Shown here piece by piece: positions 1-5,845 of a DNA stretch of 64,000 bases; positions within the stretch are counted from its first letter, which is position 1; the number at the start of each line of letters is the position of its first letter. Source of the stretch: Phycisphaerae bacterium (GTDB lineage Bacteria; Planctomycetota; Phycisphaerae; Phycisphaerales; UBA1924); NCBI GenBank assembly GCA_014192545.1, contig BJHL01000002.1, positions 124,001 through 188,000 of the forward strand. Direction: 5' to 3'. The translations under genes were made by a program, and so were the position numbers. Below the pieces are notes generated by a model. The model saw only the letters and a list, made by a program, of their open reading frames with translations. It was not told the origin of the DNA and made no database searches.

Positions 1-125
1 GCGCGTTCCTTCCCACCGACGGCAACGCTTTTTCAGACTACTTCCTGCGCGTGATTGTCCCCGCGCCCGGCGCGGTGGCGGTCACGGGATTGGCTGTCCT
101 TTTTGCCGCACGCCGACGTCGCTGA
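1..125 (+). CDS. C-terminal end of a PEP-CTERM-type secreted protein (5' end outside window)
   Basis: Only the last 40 codons are inside the window, in the frame whose codons begin at position 3 and end at the TGA 123-125. The tail reads VPAPGAVAVTGLAVLFAA followed by four arginines. That is a short VPxP motif, a hydrophobic helix and a basic terminus, the tripartite layout of PEP-CTERM sorting tags, which are thought to be processed by an exosortase after export. The rest of the protein, and so its function, cannot be seen. A second protein with the same tail type is encoded at 53149-53832. Confidence 0.7.
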   Translation, partial: AFLPTDGNAFSDYFLRVIVPAPGAVAVTGLAVLFAARRRR

Positions 126-205
126 TTCGCGCGTTTCAGCACGCTCCTTCTGTTCCTCATTCACGGGCCGTCGCGTACTCGCGGCGGCCCTTATCCTGTG
201 CCCCT

Positions 206-1984
206 ATGGCTCTCTCGCACATCACGCGCTTCGCCCCCAGTCCCACCGGCCACCTCCACATCGGCGGCGCCCGCACCGCCCTCTTCTGCTGGGCCTTCGC
301 CAAGCGATACGGCGGCAAGTTCCTGCTGCGCATCGAAGACACCGACGCCGCTCGCAGCAGCGAAGAGAGCGCGCGGGGCATCATGGAAGATCTCGCATGG
401 CTCGGCATTGATTGGGACGAAGGGCCTGTCCTGAAGTATGAAACCAGCGGGAATACTGCCGCCCCGCAGGCGCGGCCCACCAGAACCATCGGCGGCGACC
501 CTCGCGGCGTTGGTCCATTCTTTCAAGCCCAGCGTCTCGCCAAGTACAACGACGCCATCATGCGCCTCGTCGAACTCGGCCGCGCATATCCGGCTTTTGA
601 AACCAGCGAAGAACTCGAAGCACAACGCAGAGTTGTTGTCGCTGCGAAGCAGACGTACCGCTACGACCGCGCGAGCTATAACAAAGTTCCCGATATCGCC
701 GAGCGCATCCGCCGCATGAACGCAGGCGAGCCGCACGTCGTGCGTTTCTACGCGCCGCACGAACCAATCGTCGTCGTCGATCAAGTGCTGGGCGATGTGA
801 AGACCGCCGCGGGCGAACTCGACGACTTCGTCATCCGCAAGCAAGACGGCTTGCCCACGTATCACTTCGCCGTCGTGTGCGATGATGAAGCCATGGGCGT
901 CACGCACGTGCTCCGCGCGCAAGAACACCTCGCCAACACACCTCGCCACGTCGCGCTGCAAAAAGCTCTGGGCTTCCGCACGCCCAATTACGCCCACATG
1001 CCGCTCATCTTCAACGTCGACGGCACCAAGATGAGCAAACGCGACAAAGCCAAGTTCGCGCGCAAGTCGCTCAAAGACGCCATCGCGAAGAATGGCCCAG
1101 ATTTCATCGCGAGCGTTGTAGCCGCGACACATGTCGACGAAAAGTCGCTCAAAGACTTTCTCGCCGCCGAGAACGACAGCCTCGACACCGCTGAGAAAAT
1201 CGCCGCACATCTCAAGATCGCCCTGCCGGAAATCGAAGTTGCCGACTTCCGCAGCAGTGGCTACCTGCCCGAAGCCATCCTCTGCTATGTCGCGCTGCTG
1301 GGCTGGAATCCCGGCCTCAAACTCGCCGACGGCAAGGACCGCGAAAAGTTCACGATGACCGAAATCGGCGAGCACTTCACCGTTGATCGCATCGGCAAAA
1401 CCAACAGCAAGTTCGATCGCGCCAAGCTGCTCGCCTTCAACGCCGACTACGTCGCGCAGCTACCCGACGACCAATTCGCGCAGCGGTGGTGGGCTTGGTG
1501 CATCGAAGAAAAAGATTCCGCCGAGGATGTTCGCACGCTCGTCAGTAAGTTCACTGACGCATCGCACGCAGCAAGCCCCGCCAAGCCAATTGCCGCCTTC
1601 GCGCTGCTTGCAACGGCCGTCAAGCCCCGCGCCAAAACCTTCCGCGATGCCGTCAAATCCAGCAAGTTCGCACTACTCACCGACGACCTGCAAATCGATC
1701 CCGCCGCCCGCGAGAAAAATCTCAACGCCAACAACCAGCAAGGCCTCACGCTGCTGCGCGAGTTCCTGCCGCTGCTGCAATCACAAAAGCCCTGGCACGC
1801 CCACGAACTCCACGCCCTCATGGAGCAATTCGTGAAAGACAAATCCCTCCCCAACCCCGGCCCCATCGCCCAAGCCCTCCGCGTCGCCCTCACCGGCACC
1901 AGCGTGAGCCCGGGAATGGGCGAAACGCTGGAACTGATCGGGCGGGAAAGCGTGCTCGCACGGATCAGCCGCGTGGTGGGGTGA
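206..1984 (+). CDS. gltX: Glutamyl-tRNA synthetase
   Basis: Class I aminoacyl-tRNA synthetase charging tRNA-Glu (or tRNA-Glx) in the cytoplasm. The HIGH-type motif HLHIG is at residues 16-20 and the KMSKR motif at residues 275-279; the N-terminus RFAPSPTGHLHIGGARTAL is diagnostic. At 592 residues it is about 100 longer than usual GltX. The extra length comes from two places: residues about 83-102, which contain the peptide AAPQARPT encoded by a copy of a palindromic repeat, and about 55 residues between KMSKR and GYLPEAILCYVALLGW. No clear Shine-Dalgarno precedes the ATG at 206. It is followed by repeat-rich DNA, so it is probably monocistronic. Identity is secure; the effect of the insertions is unknown. 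Confidence 0.97.
   Translation: MALSHITRFAPSPTGHLHIGGARTALFCWAFAKRYGGKFLLRIEDTDAARSSEESARGIMEDLAWLGIDWDEGPVLKYETSGNTAAPQARPTRTIGGDPRGVGPFFQAQRLAKYNDAIMRLVELGRAYPAFETSEELEAQRRVVVAAKQTYRYDRASYNKVPDIAERIRRMNAGEPHVVRFYAPHEPIVVVDQVLGDVKTAAGELDDFVIRKQDGLPTYHFAVVCDDEAMGVTHVLRAQEHLANTPRHVALQKALGFRTPNYAHMPLIFNVDGTKMSKRDKAKFARKSLKDAIAKNGPDFIASVVAATHVDEKSLKDFLAAENDSLDTAEKIAAHLKIALPEIEVADFRSSGYLPEAILCYVALLGWNPGLKLADGKDREKFTMTEIGEHFTVDRIGKTNSKFDRAKLLAFNADYVAQLPDDQFAQRWWAWCIEEKDSAEDVRTLVSKFTDASHAASPAKPIAAFALLATAVKPRAKTFRDAVKSSKFALLTDDLQIDPAAREKNLNANNQQGLTLLREFLPLLQSQKPWHAHELHALMEQFVKDKSLPNPGPIAQALRVALTGTSVSPGMGETLELIGRESVLARISRVVG
458..481 (+). repeat. Diverged 24-bp palindromic repeat inside gltX
   Basis: This 24-bp stretch begins GCCGCCCCG and ends GCGGCCCACC. 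It differs at two positions from the repeat copy at 6992-7015 in the UbiD gene. It is read in the same frame as one of the UbiD copies, giving AAPQARPT here and AAPEGRPT there. The palindrome is imperfect in this copy. Confidence 0.6.
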
Positions 1985-2053
1985 AGTGTAAAGACATTTT
2001 CACCACAGAGGCGCAGAGAGCGCAGAGAAAGACAGGAAGAAAGGGTCGGGTAC

Positions 2054-2072
2054 CTCGGCACTCCGTGCCGAG
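2054..2072 (+). repeat. 19-bp hairpin, stem CTCGGCAC, loop TCC
   Basis: A perfect 8-bp stem (CTCGGCAC paired with GTGCCGAG) closes a TCC loop. Other hairpins at 3777-3795, 6934-6952, 6992-7010 and 60916-60934 have the same 8-3-8 size and the same TCC/GGA loop but different stem sequences. Here it is followed after 2 bp by the CCTTCCATCTTCTACAC motif. Confidence 0.65.
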
Positions 2073-2074
2073 CC

Positions 2075-2098
2075 CTTCCATCTTCTACACGTCGCTCC
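2075..2098 (+). repeat. Inverted flanking repeat, left copy
   Basis: The 24 bp beginning CCTTCCATCTTCTACAC match the reverse complement of 3754-3777 at 22 of 24 positions. Both copies sit directly beside a 19-bp TCC-loop hairpin, so hairpin plus motif is one repeated unit. The two units point toward each other and enclose the gene at 2383-3141. Confidence 0.65.
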
Positions 2099-2382
2099 TG
2101 ACGCCAGGTGTGGTTGGTCACGCCGTGCAGCGGCATGCGTGGGGAATACGCGGCATGTGTGATGAGGGATACGGCATTCGGCAAGCTTGATTCGGCATTC
2201 TTGGAAAGCCAACGAACCCGAGCGCGAGCGAGGGCCACCAGCGACGCACACCATCACGCTCGCAAAGCCACGCGTGAAAAGACGTAGCATTTGCCCGTAC
2301 AGTTTGAGTAAGCTGCGAAATGTTGCCGGGTTCACGAGATCTCGTCTAATTCGCAAAGTGTCTCCGAGTGGAGGTAGCGAAA

Positions 2383-3141
2383 ATGCCACGTCGTCGAAAT
2401 CGCGCAGTTGATCAGATCTTGACGCGGGAGAGTTTGCCAGTTCAGTTGAATCGGTGTTCCGCTTGTAGGCGTGAGTTCGAGATCGCCAGCCTTCGACAGA
2501 TCGAAGGGTGTCCCGTTTGTCCGCAGTGCGAGATCACCGTTAAACAACGACTAAGTGAGCGCGCCATTGAACAGCAGGTGCGGCAGCGGGATCTGAAATC
2601 CTTCGCAGCAGCTTTCGAAACGACGGTAGATGCAATCCGAGAAGTAGCAATGCTACTGCTCATCCCAAGATCAGTCCGTTGGCGGCCCGACGAAGAGATT
2701 AGCCTCCAGGATCGCCAAGTTGTCTATCACGGAATGAAGCGATGGACCGACTATTCCGCGAGTGGCGCTGTTACCGTTCATAGCGGATTCCTCGCAACGG
2801 TTGATGAGCATGCGCGCCTTGCATCCCGTGGGATGCGGATGCGTGCGCTGGCACGTCGAGAGTCGCTACCGCGAGATGAGCGAGAGCAAGCCTTTGCACG
2901 GGCGTTCGCTAAACCAGGAAAAGATTGCGATGACTCGAAGCTCTGGCGTCGATATGTGGCATGGTGCGAATCGGAGTGCCGGCGAATTGACGAGCACGAC
3001 CGTGCGCGCGCTGCACAGAGAAGTGAGAACTTCAACCGTGTGCGGCAGGAGCGTCGTGACAATGCCTCAAGCAACATAGAAGACCCGTTAGCCCATGCGG
3101 AATGGCGCGAACTTGATCGAAATAAGAATGACCATAGTTGA
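2383..3141 (+). CDS. Hypothetical protein with N-terminal zinc ribbon
   Basis: No family was recognised. A start at ATG 2383 (MPRRRNRAVD) is preferred because GGAGG lies at 2370-2374 at normal spacing; a GTG at 2368 overlaps that site. The roughly 252-residue product has CSAC near residue 27 and CPQC near residue 46, a likely four-cysteine zinc site. A hydrophobic patch (VAMLLLIP) follows, then a long charged, Arg/Glu-rich region that is probably helical. There is no signal peptide. Its base composition is less biased than in gltX or the UbiD gene. It is isolated, with repeat-rich DNA on both sides enclosed by an inverted repeat pair, which hints at acquisition. A nucleic-acid-binding role is conceivable but unproven. 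Confidence 0.7.
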   Translation: MPRRRNRAVDQILTRESLPVQLNRCSACRREFEIASLRQIEGCPVCPQCEITVKQRLSERAIEQQVRQRDLKSFAAAFETTVDAIREVAMLLLIPRSVRWRPDEEISLQDRQVVYHGMKRWTDYSASGAVTVHSGFLATVDEHARLASRGMRMRALARRESLPRDEREQAFARAFAKPGKDCDDSKLWRRYVAWCESECRRIDEHDRARAAQRSENFNRVRQERRDNASSNIEDPLAHAEWRELDRNKNDHS

Positions 3142-3257
3142 CAAAGGCATGTGGCATAACCTCCCGCAGGAAACGCTTATGTGCTATGTGGCACAGGCTG
3201 CCTCCTTCAAGGCTGCCTGTGTGCGTTTGTGCGGGTGCCGCCAATGCAGGATGGGGT

Positions 3258-3286
3258 GCCGGGGAAGGGCGGCAGCCCTTCCCGGC
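3258..3286. repeat. Intergenic G/C hairpin
   Basis: GCCGGGGAAGGGC pairs with GCCCTTCCCGGC across a GGCA loop with one bulge. No T-tract follows, so it is not a typical intrinsic terminator. It looks like a member of the short palindromes common in this region. Confidence 0.5.
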
Positions 3287-3469
3287 GTCGGTCGCCACCC
3301 AGCGCGGCGGTGTCAGCAGATCGTTGGCACGCGAATCCAATTGGCCGCAACACGGGAACGCTGCTTCGCGGGTCTGGCCCGCGGTGATCGAAGGTGCATG
3401 CTGGTCGCGGCGAGGCATGTGGCTGTCGGCGTCACGTCCAACGGCGCCAGAATTGGCATGCTTTGGCCC

Positions 3470-3569
3470 CGTTGCGTTGTTTCTCGCGCCGTTGCATTGT
3501 TTCTCCCGCCGTTGGGTCGTTTTTCACGCCGTTGCGTCGTTTCTCGCGCCGTTGCATCGATCTTGGCGG
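3470..3569 (+). repeat. Five tandem copies of a 20-bp unit
   Basis: Five consecutive 20-bp units each begin CGTTG and mostly end in GC-rich CGC. The pattern is about CGTTGCRTYGTTTCTCGCGC, and the fifth unit is degenerate after CGTTGCATCG. There are no spacers between units, so it is a minisatellite and not a CRISPR. Confidence 0.8.
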
Positions 3570-3753
3570 CGCAATACACAACGGCGCGGCGTGAACCCAG
3601 CATCTTGAGGCGTGAGTCTGTGCCGCCTGCGCGAGCCGTAACGGCTGTGCGCGTCCATCTGCATAGTTATCTGCGACGATGCACAGATGCATTCAACCAG
3701 ACGCAGTGTTATGTCGATGATTCGTCACAAGGTTCATCACGTTCACATGGCCG

Positions 3754-3777
3754 GAGCGATGTGTAGAAGATAGAAGG
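3754..3777 (-). repeat. Inverted flanking repeat, right copy
   Basis: On the minus strand this reads CCTTCTATCTTCTACAC and so on, matching 2075-2098 with two changes in 24 bp and lying in the opposite orientation. It abuts the hairpin at 3777-3795, as the left copy abuts 2054-2072. Confidence 0.65.
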
Positions 3778-3795
3778 CGGCGTTTCCAACGCCGC
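3777..3795 (+). repeat. 19-bp hairpin, stem GCGGCGTT, loop TCC
   Basis: A perfect 8-bp stem (GCGGCGTT with AACGCCGC) closes a TCC loop. Its architecture matches 2054-2072 while its stem sequence is different and self-complementary, so the variation is compensatory. Confidence 0.65.
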
Positions 3796-3813
3796 ACCAC
3801 CGCAAAACGCAAC

Positions 3814-3865
3814 ACTTCGGTACTCCGGTACTGCGGTACTCCGGTACTTCGGTACTTCGGTACTG
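3814..3865 (+). repeat. Tandem 8-bp repeat ACTNCGGT
   Basis: Six full units of ACTNCGGT (N is T, C or G) are followed by a degenerate seventh. The same unit in reverse complement forms another tract at 51115-51146. The tract lies just behind the stop codon of the superoxide dismutase gene. Confidence 0.8.
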
Positions 3866-3868
3866 CCT

Positions 3869-4615
3869 TCACGCCCTCGCCTGCTCAAACAACCACGAGC
3901 AGAACTTCCACTGCACCACATTCCGAAACGCCTTGATGTAGTCGCTCCGCTTGTTCTGATACTTCAAGTAGTACGCGTGCTCCCACACATCCACGCCCAG
4001 AATCGGCACGGCTCCCGCGATAAACCGATCCTGCTGGCTCTCCATCTGAATCAGCATCAGCCGCCGCGAGATGCGATCAAACACCAGCCAGCCCCAGCCG
4101 CCGCCTTCAACCTGAGCGGCGTTGGCCTCAAAGTGTGCCCAGAACTTTTCGATGCTGCCAAAGTCGTTCGTAATCGCGTCGGCGATCGCACCTTCAGGCT
4201 GCCCGCCGCCGCCTTTGCCAACCGGTGCCATCATGTTCCAAAAGAGCGTGTGATTGACGTGCCCGCCCACGTGAAACGAAAGCTCGCGCGCCCAATGCCG
4301 CACCAGGCCCGCATCGCCGCCCTCGCGAATGCCCGCAAGTTCTTTCATCGCGCGATTCGCGCCCGTGACATACGCCGCATGATGGCGACCGTGATGAATC
4401 TCCATCGTCTGCTTGTCAATATGCGGCTCGAGTTCCTCGGGCTTGTAAGGCAGCGCGGGCAACACATACTCGCCCTTGCTCGCGTCAAATCCGCCAATCT
4501 CAAACGCCGGCTTGGGCTTGCCCGAAACAATCTTCGATGGCAAATCTTGAGCCGCCGCGGCGAGCGTGATGCCAGCGACCGACAACAAACCGATAGTTTC
4601 GCGACGTGTGTGCAT
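3869..4615 (-). CDS. Fe/Mn superoxide dismutase with Tat-type signal
   Basis: It converts superoxide to oxygen and hydrogen peroxide. With the start at 4615 (MHTRRETIGLLSVAG) the protein has 248 residues. Metal ligands match the family: His74 (EIHHGRHH), His122 (GGHVNHTLFW), Asp209 and His213 (DVWEHAYYL). GGHVNH and the later QQD resemble the manganese form, but metal choice cannot be fixed by reading alone. The N-terminus has a twin arginine before a hydrophobic stretch and AAAAQ, suggesting Tat export, possibly folded with its metal. A longer frame starting at 4675 would hide this signal, so the shorter start is preferred. Probably monocistronic and divergent from the gene at 4720. Confidence 0.93.
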   Translation of the reverse strand: MHTRRETIGLLSVAGITLAAAAQDLPSKIVSGKPKPAFEIGGFDASKGEYVLPALPYKPEELEPHIDKQTMEIHHGRHHAAYVTGANRAMKELAGIREGGDAGLVRHWARELSFHVGGHVNHTLFWNMMAPVGKGGGGQPEGAIADAITNDFGSIEKFWAHFEANAAQVEGGGWGWLVFDRISRRLMLIQMESQQDRFIAGAVPILGVDVWEHAYYLKYQNKRSDYIKAFRNVVQWKFCSWLFEQARA

Positions 4616-4719
4616 GCATAAATGTACTCGCCCCGCAACGCGCGTGAAACCACATTCGTGCCTGCACGCACGCATTCACAAACCCGCCGCACCCGCGTTT
4701 TCTCCCTCTATCCTTCCTC

Positions 4720-5811
4720 ATGCGTGTCCTCATCCTCGCCGATTCCCTCTTCGCCGCACGAGAGCGCACGCTGCTCTCCCGGCTTGAACTGGGCCTCGCC
4801 GACGAAGGATTCGTGGTGCTGCAAGCCGTGCCCGAAAGCGTGAAGAGCGGCCTGGGCGCATCGTTGCAAGAGGTCTACGCGCGCGGCATCACCTACAACC
4901 CGCACACCTTCCCGCTCTTCAAAGGCCTCGCGGTTCGCACCATCGTCAAAGCACTCGCCGAAGCCGACCAACTTGACCAACCGCAAGACATCGACATCGT
5001 CCACGTCTTCGGCGGCTCGGCGTGGCAACTGGGCCGCGACCTAGCGCGCGAACTTGACGCTGGCCTCGCGCTCGAAGTGTGGCGATACGGCCTTGCCGCG
5101 CGAACGTCAGAACTCACGCTCGATCCCAGCGACCGCGTCATCTACGTCGCACCCGATCCACTCACGCAGCAACAACTCACCAAACGCCAACCGCAGCAGC
5201 GCGTGCATCTGGCAGAGTGGGGCGTCATCGCCAGCGACGCTCGCGACATCCTCGCGCCGGGCAAAGCTGCCAGTTTTATGCTCGCCGGCACAGGCCGCGA
5301 CGCCGCCGCCTTCGCCGCCGCACTCTCCGGGCTTGCTCCCGTCCTGCGCGAAAACGAACTGTCGCTCGCCTTTTGCGACGCAACCGCCGCACGCCGCGCG
5401 GAGTTGTGGCCTATTGCAAAAAAGCTCGGAATCCTGCACAAAATCAGCCTGATCGAAGACCTCGAAGGCCGCCGCGACCTGCTCTTGCAAGGCGACGTGC
5501 TCGTGCTGCCCGAAGCTGCGGGCGAACAACGCGGCATCGCTCTCGAAGCAATGGCCAACGCGCTTGTGGTCATCGCCGCACGCGATCCGCAAGTGAGCAT
5601 TCTTCAAGACACCATCACCGCGCGACTCGTCGAAGCACGCGTCGCAAGTGCATGGGAAGACGCGTTTCGGCAGACCCTCGCCGATGTGCCCGCATCGCGC
5701 GCACTCGGCAAGCGTGCGTTCGAGCATGTTGCCCAGCATCGCCGAGCGAGCGCGTATGTACGCAGTGTGCTCAAGGCGTATGACTCATTGCTTGAGCAAG
5801 CATCCGTGTGA
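4720..5811 (+). CDS. Glycosyltransferase-like protein (GT4 type)
   Basis: A 363-residue protein with two Rossmann-like halves. It begins MRVLILADSLF with a conserved-looking N-terminal strand. Residues about 90-110 read DIVHVFGGSAWQLG, as in GT4 acceptor domains. The C-terminal half has DVLVLPEAAGEQRGIALEAMANALVVIA, like the donor-binding E-x7-E region of GT4 enzymes. No signal peptide or membrane segment is seen. Substrate is unknown. It is divergent from the superoxide dismutase gene, and the UbiD-family gene ends against it from the other strand. The call rests on fold-level likeness. Confidence 0.65.
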   Translation: MRVLILADSLFAARERTLLSRLELGLADEGFVVLQAVPESVKSGLGASLQEVYARGITYNPHTFPLFKGLAVRTIVKALAEADQLDQPQDIDIVHVFGGSAWQLGRDLARELDAGLALEVWRYGLAARTSELTLDPSDRVIYVAPDPLTQQQLTKRQPQQRVHLAEWGVIASDARDILAPGKAASFMLAGTGRDAAAFAAALSGLAPVLRENELSLAFCDATAARRAELWPIAKKLGILHKISLIEDLEGRRDLLLQGDVLVLPEAAGEQRGIALEAMANALVVIAARDPQVSILQDTITARLVEARVASAWEDAFRQTLADVPASRALGKRAFEHVAQHRRASAYVRSVLKAYDSLLEQASV

Positions 5812-5845
5812 TTAGCAGTCAACCACGAGTATCGCGAACCGCGCG

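Larger units (their letters stand above)
1985..2382. other. Intergenic region with dispersed repeats
   Basis: No gene is supported here. From 1997 to about 2031 lies a sequence that would read TTEAQRAQR, the dispersed element known from intergenic DNA of planctomycetes and several other phyla. A perfect 8-3-8 hairpin follows at 2054-2072. Next is the motif at 2075-2098, which recurs inverted at 3754-3777. Further on, the words GGCATTCGGCA and TCGGCATTC repeat around 2170-2200. Confidence 0.6.
3142..3868. other. 727-bp intergenic repeat cluster
   Basis: No credible gene was found; the open frames here run through repeats. The stretch holds a CACAGGC/GCCTGTG inverted pair at 3192-3221 and a long G/C hairpin at 3258-3286 (arms GAAGGGC and GCCCTTC). 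It also holds five tandem copies of a 20-bp unit at 3470-3569, the right copy of the flanking repeat at 3754-3777, a 19-bp TCC-loop hairpin at 3777-3795, and an 8-bp tandem repeat at 3814-3865. Confidence 0.7.

Noticed and set aside
3470-3569. Possible CRISPR array
   Set aside because: The five 20-bp units are directly adjacent, with no spacers, and no cas genes are in the window.
3095-3766. Plus-strand open frames through the intergenic repeat cluster
   Set aside because: They run across the minisatellite and hairpins, have no ribosome site, and give Cys/Arg-rich translations with no motif.
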